64,000 bases of DNA from Allacma fusca (GCA_947179485.1 OX359246.1:37675632-37739631), one strand, 5' to 3'. Shown: positions 14,996 to 30,100, counted from the stretch's first letter. Notes: generated by a model not told the origin, from the sequence alone. Made by a program: numbers and translations.

Positions 14996-15871
14996 GTCAT
15001 TCCTAGGGAAGCGCAAAGGTACAAAAACTTGGTTCCTGTTCCTGAACACAAACCCATAAATACAGGTACAAAATTTATGTTCCTGTACCTATGCTAAACT
15101 TTTGCAGGTACAAATTTTCCGTTCCTGTAACTGTTCACACATCCAAAATCTTGTACCTGTTCCTGAAATTGTATCAGTTCCTGAAAAGTACCCAAAGCGT
15201 GTACCCATTCCCAAAAGTTATGCAAGTACCCGGGTGCGTCCCCGGGTACTTAAGTTTAAACATGAATTTAAGCTAAAGGTTTTTTTACTATTTTTTTTCT
15301 TTTTCAATAAATAATTTATTGAAAATAATTTCATTATTCCTGCATATTTTTGTACTATAAAATAATTATTGTACCGTAACTTGTTTATTACTTTTAAGGG
15401 CGGAGAAGCAACTTTACTTTGAATCTTTTTTGCTGCTAAGTTTATCTTCGTAAATGCTTCCGAATGTTTCCAGTGGAAATAAATAAATAATTTTTATTAC
15501 TACTTTTATATTACAATAAAACCTACCTGCAGTAATTGCACCGGAATGCTCAAAATTCATTTCGAGCGTTCATTGGTGCTTTGGAAATGTTTGGAGTTCA
15601 AAAACGTCAAAGTACCCGGGTCCACACGTTTAAATATGGGTCATTCAACAGTGTGGACCTGTTCCTATTGGGAACACACAAACAGGAACGACTTTCGTTC
15701 CTGTACCTGTTTGTGACTGTGGTCACGGGTTTCTGGGTACAAAATAAAAGTACCGGTTTTGTTCCTGTTACAATTGGGAACTTTTAAACTGTACCCATTT
15801 TGGACCTGTTCCTGTTCCTGTACCCAAATACCCGGGTTGGTCCTGTTCCCATAAGCTTCCCTAGTCATTCC
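14996..15871. mobile_element. Non-autonomous hAT-like element 2 with 8-bp target duplication
   Basis: The element proper is 15004-15863 (860 bp), with 9-bp terminal inverted repeats TAGGGAAGC and GCTTCCCTA. It is flanked by a perfect 8-bp direct repeat GTCATTCC at 14996-15003 and 15864-15871. TAGGG ends plus an 8-bp duplication are the hAT signature. Both ends carry dense GTTCCTGTACC-type hexamers, most of them T-variants (GTTCCT, GTACCT) where element 1 mostly has C-variants (GTTCCC, GTACCC). The AT-rich centre (about 15260-15600) has no transposase frame. The two elements share repeat style but not terminal repeats, so they look like different families mobilised by related enzymes. Confidence 0.88.
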
Positions 15872-17437
15872 ATTAATCCAAATTGTTGACCACCCCTAGT
15901 TCGTATTCACAGCACAGCACAGCACATTACATAAGTATTGTATTCATGTATAGACTGTTGCTCTTGTAATAGCACAACGACCAACGGGTTTGTCTTCTCC
16001 GACAAGGAAGTGTGCACACTCTATATATTCGTGAATCATACAAACCTCTCTATTTTGGAAAAACAAACTCCACCTATGGCGATATTAAAGTAAAATATAA
16101 CAGAAAATTTCATTATTCCGTCTCTAGGTAGCTATTAACAACAATGATTGAACATAAATAAAAAACAAACAGTTGTACTTTTATTGCCAACATTTTTTAA
16201 TCTAATGTTTATCCTCCCGACAGGAATAGTATGCACAGTAAGGATTGAGAAATATTAGATGGTGATGTAAAAAATTAAGAGTGTACAAGTGGATCACGTA
16301 GTCAACAATAATTTTTATGAAATAAGAAATAATGAACAAATTACTCTTTTCATTTAATTCCATACGATTTTCACCAACAGAGATTTTATTGCTCACAAAT
16401 CGGCAAATCATACAATTTAAATTGTGATCCGGGTATTATTCGCTTTTCAAATTCTTGTGACATAGATTCAATATTGCGGTGTACCTATTCGTAGATGTAC
16501 AACAACATTATACTGCTTGAGAAAAACAATTTCCGCTTTTAAAAGTGAAAATTAACCATAATATTACTATATTTACGAGGAGTACACAGGTTCAAAGTGA
16601 AATGTTCATAAAATAAGAGTAGTACATGCTTGAAAAAAAAATTAAAACTCTAAATAATACGGGTAAATACTACAACTATATGCATAGGAATCCTTATGTA
16701 GCTACTAATGTTGGAAATATTCGGCATTAATACCGACCGATTGACTAACACAAGTGTTAGATTTTCCGTGAAACCAAAACTAGTACACATTCAAGACTGC
16801 ATATGCCAGCTACATTTAATATTACAGTATACATCTATTCCTTGTAATAAAATATGCACCTTGTTTCACATGATTTCTGAATATAATGTACGGAATACCA
16901 ATTGGATTATTGATCTCAAAAGGAAACCAAGTAAATATTTCTATTTGAACAAAATAAGAACCAATAGAAATAATTTGAGGAAAACAATAATAATAATTAC
17001 ATTTCAAGAGAACATGCTTATAGGTATATATGTCTTCAATTTTCCTCACATTTTAAAACTCGCATCATTTTCGATTGCGAATACTTTTTGTGTTCGAATA
17101 TTAAAGGATTTGAATTCGTATTTTTTTACAACGCTATCACACAGTCCAGCCGGTGTGATTTTACAAAAGGTTACTAATGTATAATGATAATCTCAAGAGG
17201 AAACAATCTTTCATTGTACCGTTCACATAATTACATTTACTACAACGGGCACACACAAACACACAAATGCACACATGATTGCGCTTGATACAAATGTCTT
17301 GAATTAAATAATATAATATTACACGCAGCGTAGTAAAGAATTGGCTGTTTGAAAACTTGCACATTTGAGTTAAAATCGCTGAATCTTGTTCCAAACACGA
17401 GCAGCACAGAGAGAGAGAGAAGACAATATATTGAACC
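15872..17437. other. 3' flank of NAD kinase; probable 3' UTR on minus strand
   Basis: The NADK stop is at 17440-17438 on the minus strand, so the 3' UTR extends leftward from there. Minus-strand AATAAA hexamers (TTTATT on the plus strand) occur near 16385 and 16180 and could end transcripts with a UTR of about 1.05-1.25 kb. A 158-codon plus-strand open frame at 16708-17184 is very AT-rich, has no domain and is probably chance. Confidence 0.4.
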
Positions 17438-20400
17438 TTAAGAGTCAACAGTGTCGTTTGAGTCGTAGAATTCCGAGATGTCTTCCGTCTCTTCGAACTG
17501 CTTCTGCCGTTTTCGAACGTTCCATTGCAGACAGTCCGCAAGGGAATCAAACCAATCTTGAATTTGGTCTTGAGCACAAATCGACGGCACGGGGTAGATT
17601 GAGGTCGTCACAGATAAACTTTAAATAAACAAAAAAAAACAATTATTTAATATTTATGTTATCTTTCAGTATATTCGTGGAAACTCACATTGTATAAATC
17701 TTCACTCTCTACTAATGCAAATATTTTTTCAACTTACGAGTCTCCCTTATGCAACTCTTGGCGATTCCGGCCGTCAAAGGAAACCCACGCCGTGTTTCTG
17801 CTGTCTTGAGATATTTTTATCTACAATATTCATTAAATATGGGAATTAAATATGGAAATTTGTGAAAAATCTTCACTCATACGAGGGGCAAATAATGTAT
17901 TTTTGAAATTTAATTTTTACCTAACCACGAAAACACCATGACAAGTTAGTTTAGTAGATTAGCATTAGCGTTTATATGTATGCATTTTATACTGATATAA
18001 CAATTATCTTAGAATTTATACGAAATAATTACCTTAAGTTCAACTCCAGCAGGAACGACGATAGGCCTGAAAGACAATGAGTGCGGGCAGATAGGAGTAA
18101 TCATAATAGCAGGTACTGATGGGTGAATCATAGAGGCTCCTGCAGCCACAGCATATGCTGTGCTTCCGGTAGGGGTAGACAGAATTAGTCCGTCTCCTTG
18201 GACCACGGTGACATGCTTTCCATCCACAAACAGATCCACATTGGACAGGTAAGGACTCGGACCCCGGTCTACAACAACTTCATTCAGAACTAGGAAACTC
18301 AATGAGGAACGTCCAGCGTGAGCATCGAGTTTATTCATTCCATGATGTCCTGCACTGGTCCCATTGGTAGAAGTGTTGGTTGTGGCAATTATACTACCAT
18401 TATTTCCATTTGCGATGTGGTCCGGACCGGTGGAATTGTCCAAGGATTGCTTCCGACGCAAAACACACTTGAGACGACTTCGGAGGGTGAGAGCAGCTTG
18501 TCCTAATACAAATAACATTTAAAATTTAAATAACAAATTCCACAGAACTAAACATTTACAAAACATAACAAAATTCGGCGTATCCTCCCATTAATTCAAA
18601 ACAGAGTTATGTAATAAATTCATCACCTTCTAGGACACTCGTGACTTTATCCTGGAAGTTGTCAAACAGGAATGGTGTGAGGAATCCTAAGGATCCTAAA
18701 TGGAAAGCCATCACAGGTGGAACGGATTGCTGAAATAATCACATTAGAAATAAAAACACTAATCATTGCAATTAGGACTTACGACACCTTCCAGGGGTAG
18801 ACTTTGCCCAATTAGGAAATACAGAAATAACATTAATCATGCAATTACCTGGAAAAGTGATGAGGCATACAAAAGAGTTCCATCCCCACCCAAGCAAATA
18901 ATGAAGTCAATTTTGTCCGTAAGGTCATCCCGACCTTCACGGAACACCTGAAGTCTATCTCGGAGCTTCTGAAATTCCGCGTTGGTCGTTAAGGCTGGAT
19001 CATCCAGGATTGCCGACTCCACATGGACCATCATGCGTTTTTCCTGTGAAGACACAAAGCGAACAGTATAAATAAACGTTTACAGTGTACACCATGCACA
19101 GTAGTAAAAAGATACTTTCGCCACAATGTCATTGACTGTCTACAAAATTTTTTACTCAAAAATATTCCCGACACATAAAAATTCTTGAACTGCTTTGATA
19201 CCACACGAAGTGCATACCTCAATGAGCCATCTTGTAAGTTGTACGAATGGGTTGAGAACTGAAATATCACGAGTTTTCTTGATCACCAGAACAGTCAACG
19301 GAGTTTTGTACCATGTCAATCTTTGGAAAGCCGGGTCTTGAATTTGCCTGCAGCACACCCATAAATAATGATTATTCATTACTTCAAATCCATAAATACC
19401 AACAAGAGTTACAAAACATATCACGTTTACAGTTGTAACATTTACTAATCTACAGGGAAAAATTCCAAAAGTCATTACAAAAATTTGTACAGCATTTTTA
19501 AGTGCTGTAATTTATCATCAAACAAATTACATGGGATAAACAAATAGCACCATCCAGGAACCGCAGCCTTCCCCTTCTTCAACCCTTAAGTTCAAGGTGG
19601 CCTTTCAAAAGGCACCCCCTGCTTATGATATTCTCTAGAATACATACTTTTAATTGTCAATGCATCCTCCAACTCTACTACTATTCACAACATGGACTCT
19701 GTTGAACCCAAATAATCTTTCGTCTCGTCATCCTGACCTACAAGAAAAGTTAGTCATTATTGTGACACAGCTTCCTATTCTTTTTCTAGTAATCTTATCA
19801 TAATGTGCTCAGTGTACTTGTCCACACACTCACAGTTTGAGTTTAATAATGGGAAGTACTTTCCGTCCCGTTTAATGTTGCCGATAACACTATTATTAAC
19901 CTTTGTTCGCCTTAATATAAAAGAGTTTTACTTCAGGAAGGATACCTCATAAAATTCCTCCTTAATGAAAAAATTGCGGAACGTACATACATACATACTA
20001 TAACATACCTACAGATACATGAAGTCATTATACATACAACTATCAAAGTACATACGTGAAGGTGCTTTAACACATACGAACATCAACCCTGATTGCAACT
20101 GTGGAATTACACATGAGCGATAATTACTAGGTCAAGACCATGGCCCTGCTAAAGACAACTATGCATATATCTGCACATTTGAAGAGATCTGGGTAAACCC
20201 AACAATACTCACTCAGAATGTTCTATCCGTAGGGTCAACATCATCATGAGGAGCGTGGACGCTAATCATGACAATTAAAATGAACATACCTTCACCTTGG
20301 CTCTGGTTGAGTGTTTGAGGTAGTAACATTTACTTTATTATGGAATTCTATATACGTAAGTGTGAGACAATGTACCTATAAAAATTCCAGCTCCACACTC

Positions 20401-23400
20401 AAATTCTCATTGAATGAGCAAGCCCATGTGGCAATAATAAGGCACTTCAAACTCCCATGGTATAGGTAAGGGAATACGAAAGGGTACGTCCTAATTGTGA
20501 GAGTCATTGGAACTGCATCAAACTACTAAATGGCCAATGAGTCACTAATAGTCCAAGTACCCAGACCATACGTGCTAAAAGTATTCCATTAATAGTACAG
20601 GAATTACAAAATCCTCTGCGTAATCAAAGACATAATTATGAGAATACTCAGAAAAATAATGTCCCTTCCTCCTCTATTACATCAATAAAATATTCCTTGT
20701 ACCTATTACATAATTGCGTCATCCCTATCATTCAAGGATCCGATCTATTACAGTAAGATCCGTAGACTGTAAAAGAACTCGTGCTTAAACTTCACATTAC
20801 CCCCATACAGACCTGGGTCTAAAATCAACTTTCCAGTTCTTCCTCATTACATAAGCAGTGTAGTTAGTACATATGTACATATGTACATACGTACACATAT
20901 GTTACTGTACATATACACGAGTGTATTACCAGCCAGTAATAATAATTGTTCTAGAATGGTTCAAGAGATGTGCGGTGAACAAATTTTTCAAATTCTACTA
21001 CCAACATTCCTGAGATTCCTCATCCTTTGAAAAAAACTGGAATAACCACCAGTGATCATGCTCATCATTCATGCCATCGTTTATTAAATATTATTTATCG
21101 GACAGATCAAATCCAATCCTAAAACTCCAATCCTCAAGGGACAATAATGTACCTTCCTCTACAAGCTTGCTGTTGGAACATCCCAGCACTACTACAGTAT
21201 TACTTACACCCTTGCATGGTAACAATCCTTAACCTATTGTTAACGCCATGGCTGAACACTCACATAGATAGATACATAAATTCGTAATAACTCTACAGCT
21301 CCAAGAACATTCTTTCACACTGACTATACATAACTATAGATATGTGTGTGTCTGTCTATCGACCTGATCCCCGTAGATTACATTCCTTGAATTTCTCAAG
21401 GTGCAATTAAAGTCTCCATGTTCTGTGCACTACTTTAGTAATAGAGGAAAGCTCTGATGGAGAGAACATAGTATGTACAACAGATGAGAGGCACATCCTT
21501 ACTATATAGAGATGACTGACATGTATGTACATACATAAAAGATCTAATCGTTGGGTCTTTTATGAAGGAGTCAACACATGTTATTGGATATAATAACTTG
21601 TCTTCTGTAGTCAGAGACATGCATAAAAGGGCACAGAATGTAATAACATGTTCTCAGGGCAATACGAATTACTAAAACTAATCACGAATAGAAAACATAG
21701 AGGCATTGACCATGTCAGGTAAAAGCAGAGACAAGCCTTTTCAAAGCCAGACAAAACGTTACATATATTAACTGGTTCAGGTGGCAAAGGAGGCATTTGA
21801 GTGCTAATTTCTAATGCCATGATGATTACTCTGATACACATCATCCCTTTCCCTTATTCAGCGTGCAAATTTACTGTCTGTGTACACCTAATTACTGTTA
21901 CTCCTTACTCATCCATGCGGTATGTATATAATTATAAATATACTGTATAAATATTTTTATAATACAGCCATATAAGATGCATACTTGGCGGAAGATGAGC
22001 CCAATCAAGATTCAAATACGGAAGTATACTACTCAGCACAACAAATGATTATTCATATGTAATGAGGATGAACAACAAGTTACCCCATCATAAGAATATT
22101 TTCCAGAGCTGGAAAATACAAGTTTGGTTAAGTGCGATAGGGAGTTTCTGGTAATACCGAAGTCTATATGCACTCCACATTTGATTACACACTGCTTTAT
22201 CACCCTCTGGTATCTCGTCATGAGTTGCTCTTTATATACAACAGATCAGCACACAAGCAATACTTATCGAACGTTTCGGACAATTAAAATGCAAACGCGA
22301 CATTATGGATCATATCCGTCTCAATGTGTAATTACATTTGTATATCTATACTGTTATACTGTATGTATATAGGAAGGCAAAGAAGGAAAAATGACTCTTA
22401 CCAAGACCGCTCGTCACAGGCGATTACTTTCATTGTGGAGGTGGAGGGAGATAATAAATAAAAACAACGACTGGGATTCCGTTCACAGTAGATATTGATA
22501 ACGTGTCCCCACAGTTGAGAGTGTGAAGGGTTTGTACAGAGATGAGATATGGAAACAAGAACGGAGTGACTAACAGTAATAGCTCAGTAGTATATGTATG
22601 TCATGTTAAATCAACCACGTGGAGTATCTATGTATACAATTCACACTCCACAAAATTTATAGGTGCTTATTGTTAATACTATATATGTAATTATATGTAT
22701 ACAGGGGAAATTAATATTGATAATAAAATTTGTGCGATCATCAGGATTCAGGTAGTAATGATTGCACGTGAGTAATCATGTGTACATACTTGTACAATGA
22801 TATGTAAGTCATGACGACTTAAAAATTATTACTATTCTGTAATAAAAAAAATTATAAAACCGGAGAGAATCTTATAAACAGTGCCTACACATATAGCCCC
22901 CTGTGTTTTATTTACTGAGAGGAACTACACAATAAGTAATTACACAATGTAAAATATAGAGATAAAAATTAATTTTTAAAGGAGATAAAGATTTTTTTTT
23001 ATGGGGGAGACTTTGTCCAGATAAAAAAAAATCCAGGACAACTTTAAAAAAGTAGACTGTATTTTCTGTAATAATTATTACTAATTATCTCTAATTCATG
23101 TAGGCGCTCGGTAGAGAGAAATGTGTCAAGACTTTGGTAATCACTGGACCATATAGTGTAGGACTAAAGGGTCCGAACTGTGATGTGAAGTTGTGCAGAA
23201 AGCGATAATGCCTTACTGGGCTGATGGTGGTTGGAGAGAGGTGGTAAAACTGACCAGAATAAGAGACAAGTGGAAGGATTTTATACGAGAAATACATGCA
23301 ATTTACTATCCCACACTCTCTATAGAACACCTATTATATAAGTCACTTTCGGGCTCACACTCTTCTCAATAATCACACCAACGACCACGGTAAGTATATA

Positions 23401-26400
23401 TATATTATGTGTCGTCAGACACACCAGGAGTAGTCAGTTTGGAAGGACTTGTGAGACTCATGTGGTTGTTTTGATTCGATCATTCACATTATTGTCCTTA
23501 AAATTAGTTCTTACTCGTTCGAACTGAGAGACACACACTGAGCATACATTGTGTATGAATTCTCATATCAGAGTCTGTATAGGAGTCAGAACCCTTCTAT
23601 TATTTCCAGTTCAAATGCTCAATGTTTTTAGATGCGTACTAGATCGAATCTGTATAGTAAAGTCTTGCTCATACTAGCATATGTACATACATACATACTG
23701 ACCATACATGTAAGTCCAGGAAATAACCCTTGGCTCACAAGAAAGAGTTCACATCTGCTGACAAATTAAATTGTTCCCTTTTAAACTCTTTACAGTACTA
23801 TTTACTCACTCCACATACATACATACATACATACATACGTACAGTGCCGATCAAAACTTAACTGTCTTATATAGAGCTAATGTTTGTAAATAGAGTGCGT
23901 AATAATTATTATTGTAATCTTATCGTAGATATATTAAATCCCAACGTCATACTAAATATATAGCCGAAATACTCATTCTAATTCAGAACTCGACAGTTCC
24001 CTAAACTTTGTTGGGAATTTAATACAATAATGGGGAAATAGTTTGTCTTCTCAAAGGAATCAAAATGCTATTTCTCGGAAAAACAAAAACCACACCAACA
24101 TTTTTCCTTTCAAGCCGGAAAGACCAGGAATTTCATAGAGTTAAGTCAAACAAAAGATATTACTTCCTAAGAAACTGTCACCGTATGACAATAATGTTAG
24201 TTCCAGAGAATACACACATACATTATACATATATTCCTTTACTATTACATAATTTGTATTTCTTGGTTAGATTTTAAGAACCCATATCAAGTTGAGGTAA
24301 ACCCTTTTCTGGGAAAATCGTATTAAATTCTCAAAGCAGACATGTTTCACAACTCTCCCAGATTCCAGCTTTATTTGAAGTTACAAAACGAAAGAGATTG
24401 ATATGTTAGGGAAGACTCTCTCTATTTTACGTCATACACTCACAAAAGTCAGGGTTAGAGTCGGAAAGGACCAAAGTACAATACACTTTTGCTGGATGAG
24501 CTTTTACCATATTTATGTATAAATAGGAGCACGCTTGGAGGGGAATTGTCTATACAGTAGATTGGATACTTAAATATGTATGAACGTAGAGATTCAAACA
24601 AGTGTCTTCACACATCTACATAATTATTATATACTTTATGCACTAAATGATTCAGAAGAAGTGTCAAGGAGTTGTTGCATTCCTCCACCTTATTATTCTC
24701 GCAAGCGTCAAAACTATTGTCATCTTTGTCATGAGGACTGACAAGAGCAAGACTTTACGTAGAAAGAGTTACAATAGCAATGACGATTGGGGTTAGTCAT
24801 ATTGTTGAGAAGCTCAACTAATAACTTTTAGGAATTTTAGGCAGTTCACAACAAAAGAACTGGGGATAAGAATAGCTCACAATTTTCTTCCCTCTTTTCA
24901 TAGACTATCCAGAGCTCTGCCAACAATAGTATCTACTAGCAGGCTATATAGGGTAAAAAAAAAACTTTGTATCAATGGCAAAAAAAAATATAAAAATACA
25001 TAATTATTACAGTCTTTGCTTTCAAAGGATAACTCAATTCTTTTTAACCGTGGACTTTGGAGAAGCGTTTAGTTTCCAGCAATTACTAGAATCATCGAAA
25101 TCTTCACACTTATCTGTGGGTGTGGGGTATGTGTGTGTGTCATCGGATATTTTTAGATTATAAAAAAAATCCGCATGTTAGCTACACATAGATATGTATC
25201 TAGTATATACGGAGTATATGAAAGAGCAGGGAGAATTTGTCATCTCCCATTCCGAATCCTAGTATTTACCTGACAAGGAGTAAAAACTGTCTATTCTGCT
25301 CATTGTCATTGGGAGAGTGGGAATCCTCCGTTGTGTAACTCTTACGGCCTCCCCTAAACAAACACATAATTTCATATACGGGCACAACAAAGTACTTGTT
25401 GAGAGTTACTCATTCCCAGCACCTATTTTGAGCGATGTTAGCAATAATTTATTTTTTAAGCAAATTTTCACTAAAGTTAATGACTCCTCTAAAAATAAAA
25501 CATGAATGGGTACGCAAACACTAACTCATCCCTATCTGAAGGAAGCTTGTTCCTATTGGTTCGTCTCACTTTAAATTTTGTTACGCTTGGAATAAAATAG
25601 CCCAAAGTTTTGAGGACGAATCCGTATCCCCTAATTATTGTAAATTCTGTCCCTGCGTACAAAATCTAAATGTGGAGGGGAAAGGAGTTACTATTATTGG
25701 AATTTTATTGGATAAGTTTCCTGTCATGTTCCATTGCCATTGGAATTCGGAAGGGTTTGTCCCATCCTGGTAATTTCCGGTCACTTTGCTTATCAAGTGC
25801 GGACCAGTAAGTATAATAACTGAGCATACATATCATATGGCCGTGCCCTATAAACAACCTTCCGAATTGTGGACAATACCCTTTTGCACGCTTTAAGTTA
25901 AAAGACCTACGGAATTTCCAAACCAACTATCCCAGACAAAAAATCACCTTGACCACAGTCGGTCAGTCCATAACAAAAGCTATAAAACCCATGACGATTT
26001 TGAAGCACAAATATTTTCCCAGTGTCTTCTTTATTACTCTCCTGTATTTACATACCTTCAATGTATCTCCATCTCCAGTCGTACTGACCAATTGGAAGAG
26101 CAGGAGAGTCATATACAGATACTATAAATTACAATTATTATTATTATGCTTGACATCATTACAGCATTCAGTAATTGAGTGGAACCACCATGGCAAAAAC
26201 TGTAACTGTCACCACGACTATATCCTCACAAATGGGAATTATTGCATAAGTAGGAACAATAAACCTAGGCAAACAAAAAACATTCGTGAGAAGAGTCCAT
26301 CAGACTTACACTTTCCTGCATAATGCATACATAATATATCTATGTGCATACATCCATAGAATAAAATGTGTCAAATTGAAAATGCATGCACAATAAGTAG

Positions 26401-27157
26401 GAAACAAACAAACGTTTTTATACCACCCTTCCACATATACATACATAGATATATCCTCCTCATGTATAGTCTCACTACATGGAATACGACTCAGAGTTGA
26501 AGATGTACAAGAAGTACTCGTGAGAATATAAATGTTATACTTATATATGATACGACTACAGCTATAATATACACTCCTACTAAAAATCACCATAACCTAT
26601 ATGTACACTGTCTATAATGCTTGTGTGTACATATGTAATTACCTACATATGTACATATGCTTCACGTCTGAATTTTGCAAACGGATTCATTTTTCATGCA
26701 CTTGTAATATAATGGGTACCTTGAAGCTCTGAGATCCTTAATAAAAAAAATTGAGCTATAGCCCCTGCACGTAGTACCAACATATTACCAATATCAATAC
26801 CATTACCTAGATAAGTTAATATATATGAAATTAAACCGAAACATTATGACAAGCAAAACTATCTACCAGATATAGATACCTACTCACTAAAAATTAGTAT
26901 ACATATACATTGTAAGCCTTAAAGTAATCAAAAACCATTACACAACTCATCCATCAAAACCAATCCTACATGAGCTTGATAAAATTGCGAGCAGTAATTA
27001 CTTTTGGTGCATTCGTCGAGTGTGAGCGAGAGACAAACAGAGTAATATATGTGCGTCACTTAAAATCATTATTATTGCCTATATAATGTAGATATGTAAT
27101 GTGTTCATGCATATGTGTTCAAAATGGAAAATGTTACATGACAAGAAAATATAAGTG

Positions 27158-27197
<40 letters not shown>

Positions 27198-30100
27198 CAA
27201 GCTGTAGTAAAATATCACATGAAATAAACTCATTTTAAAGACAATTACTTACTTTTATCAATGGACTATTGGCTGACAAGGAGCTACTTTTTATACTCCT
27301 GTGTACATATAGATAATAATTATTGGAGAGTGACAGGAGTGATCATTTCTGCAGGACAGACCTACAATACAGGCTCACTCAGGACTATATACAAAGGGCA
27401 GGGAGTAGTAATCAACTATGCTTAAAAACAAATTTCATGGTTAAAGCCCTGCTCTCAATATATTTAAAAAAAAAAGATCTCGTCTCATTAAAAGCATTTC
27501 ACCCCGCGGATTCATTTTTATACCCTCACCCCTATATTGTTATAAAAAATCCCTGTAAACACATTCCTTCCAACTCCACACAAGTAAAATACATACTACA
27601 GTGCTCTACATTAAAAAAAAATGTTTTTTTATACTTACGTGAGAAGGAATAAATACTGTTTATATAGCCAACTAACTACGCAGATAGAAAGATACTTAAA
27701 AATTGCTAGAATATCAATATTTACCTATTGTACTAAGCCAATATGGTTGTGTGTGTGTGTGTGTGTGTATGGAAGGAAAACATGAGATATGCTCTCATAA
27801 CCAAATTTATTACTAACGTGTAAAGGTATTGACAGACTGACACTCGCTCATTCCTGCTCCGCTAAATTACAATAACTCTGTAGATATATACAGTCAAGTT
27901 TAAAAAGCCAAGGAATGCAACGTGTGGCTTGTGATTGTCTAAAAATTGGGGTCAATCGGCAGGGTCTTCTTTGACGTCAATCCTTTGATTCAAACTTTCC
28001 CTTTACAAGAAACAAAAATAATCAAGTCTGACTATCTCTCTCTTTTTTTTTTTACTCAACCAACCAATAAGTTAATGCACCACTGCTACCATTTTTAATA
28101 GCTCTCTACTGTTCCTATAGAACTAATGCGTAATTACCTTCTGCCGCCTTGTATCAAAATATATTCACTTTTATATAAGTATAGATACATAAGTGTATGT
28201 ATCCCAAACCCACATAGGAATTTCTAACGGTCATGAGAGACCCATTGATTGGTGGTCATCCACATGTATCAGTTAGATTCATGGACCTAGCCACAGATTG
28301 GAATTTTGTTTACTTTACACAGGGTATCATTTATAATAGTCTCGAGCATTGTGGTAACAGTTCCCATATATACACGGAGCGTCACTGTGGACAAAAATTT
28401 CATACATTCTTCAGACAAGGTTAAGGAATGCCCTTTGGTTAGCACACAAAATGTCCTATACGCTATATCACGTACACGCGGCGGGACATTGAAGAAACCG
28501 TAGACCAAGGTTCAGGATTCAGGAAGGGTTCAGTCAGTCACATACAAATTGGCAAGATCAAATAATTAGTAACAATAATTTCACTGGTACTTTTTAAGAT
28601 ATAATACTAAATTGTCTCCACGGTACACATGTCTCTAGATAAATAATTATATTTGCATGCATTATTATAGATATATGAAAATCGACCCCAAGAGGAAGGC
28701 TGACAATCCGACGCTTGGATGTGCACATTACTGCGGTGGCTTTTCTGTAGCCATTAGCTATTCATGGGGGATTTTATACGGAATTGTAAAAAAAAAAATA
28801 TAATTAGGAAGCAGACAATCATTTAGTGTTACTTACATAACCATGGCGGAGTTTTTGATCCTCCCACAAGGTCCAAACTGCTGGATGGGGGAAGGTGCAT
28901 TCAAAGACCGAGTTCTCCTGTAAATCATAATTTTTTAAAATTAAAATCCAAGAATACACAAAAATTACATTTCCCTTAAATTGACACAGAAACTTCTCAA
29001 ACTCATTTCTACTGTACACATTTGGACACTTTAAAAATCAAAGGAATTTTTTTTCAACCAGTATAGGAGATAAACATGCGATCAAGTCTCCATTTATAAA
29101 ATTCAAGTCTCCTTACAAAAGACACGCAATGGGAATGGGAGCAAAATTCCAAAATAATTCCCTACAATACAGAGTTTCCATAAAATGACGAGTTTACTTA
29201 AATCCTAGGGATTCCCTACAATGAAGAGGAGCACTATCCGCACTTGTCCTATTTAACTCAGGACTTAATTCCCTAAGTGGCTTTTTCGTATCTACCGAAA
29301 TTGCGTAACCCTGTTGCTACAATTTCGGAACCATATATGTAGGCTACTGCATCAAACCACCGCCCTGCATGGGTAATGAAATTAAGCAAGAATTCTTTCT
29401 AAAGAAAATTGAATCAATTCCAGCAACACAGGATCGAGTAGATAAACACTCATATGTTGCATAGATATACATATAATTAGATATAGACATACCCTACGAG
29501 ACGAGCATTTATTATCCAAAAGAATCCCATATCCCTTCAGAAGTCCGCCTCGAAGTAGGACTTATAAGGCGAATTACATATTTCTTTCCCTCATTTTGAA
29601 TTTATTACAACTTGAAAGAAACAGAATTTCATTTCCCATAGGAATGGACTCACTCAGCACAGAAATCACATTACTTTCGCCCAAAAAATACTAAGTTTTT
29701 AAAGTCAAGTGAATCCTGAACTGTCAGAGGCCTTCATCCATTTTGTATGAAAGAAGTGAATACACTTTTTTTTTACTCTTTTAGGAAACCCCATCAAAAT
29801 AGTCTCACTTCATCAAAGTTACCCGCGTAATGTAAGAATTAATTCGGAACATAAAATGGCAATGGGGCCATTTCCCATTTGTATTCATATTTCATATACG
29901 CTGGATATTCTTATATCAAAATGTGTTAAAAAAACTAAAGCATAACTTCCTATATGAGTTTTATATTTGCTGCAGTATGTATGTAAAAAAAATGTCATAG
30001 TACATACATACATCCACATTTCCTAAGGTATTACTTTCCAAAGGACAGAGACTACTTCTGACGACGTACATAAAACTAGGAATTCCTGATTTCAGGAAAG

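Larger units (their letters stand above)
19348..28836 (-). other. NADK intron of about 9.5 kb
   Basis: AT-rich intron between the RTRSLN exon and the QIQDPA exon. It contains TACA/CATA microsatellites (for example 23813-23838), a (CA)17 at 27162-27195, a (GT)n at 27747-27768 and several copies of the palindrome GTACATATGTAC. Open frames of 60-124 codons occur on both strands but none has a domain or convincing splice partners. Confidence 0.7.

Noticed and set aside
15536-15787. 83-codon open frame in hAT-like element 2
   Set aside because: Composed of the subterminal hexamer repeats, no domain.
16708-17184. 158-codon plus-strand open frame downstream of NADK
   Set aside because: Very AT-rich, rich in Ile, Asn, Lys and Phe, no domain, no splice partner. 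It lies where the NADK 3' UTR should be on the other strand.
17386-17628. 80-codon plus-strand open frame
   Set aside because: Antisense shadow of the last NADK exon.
25949-26323. 124-codon plus-strand open frame in an NADK intron
   Set aside because: No domain, mixed low-complexity composition, no supporting splice structure.
27162-27768. (CA)n and (GT)n tracts as a functional RNA stem
   Set aside because: They could pair, but microsatellites are so common here that complementarity alone is not evidence.
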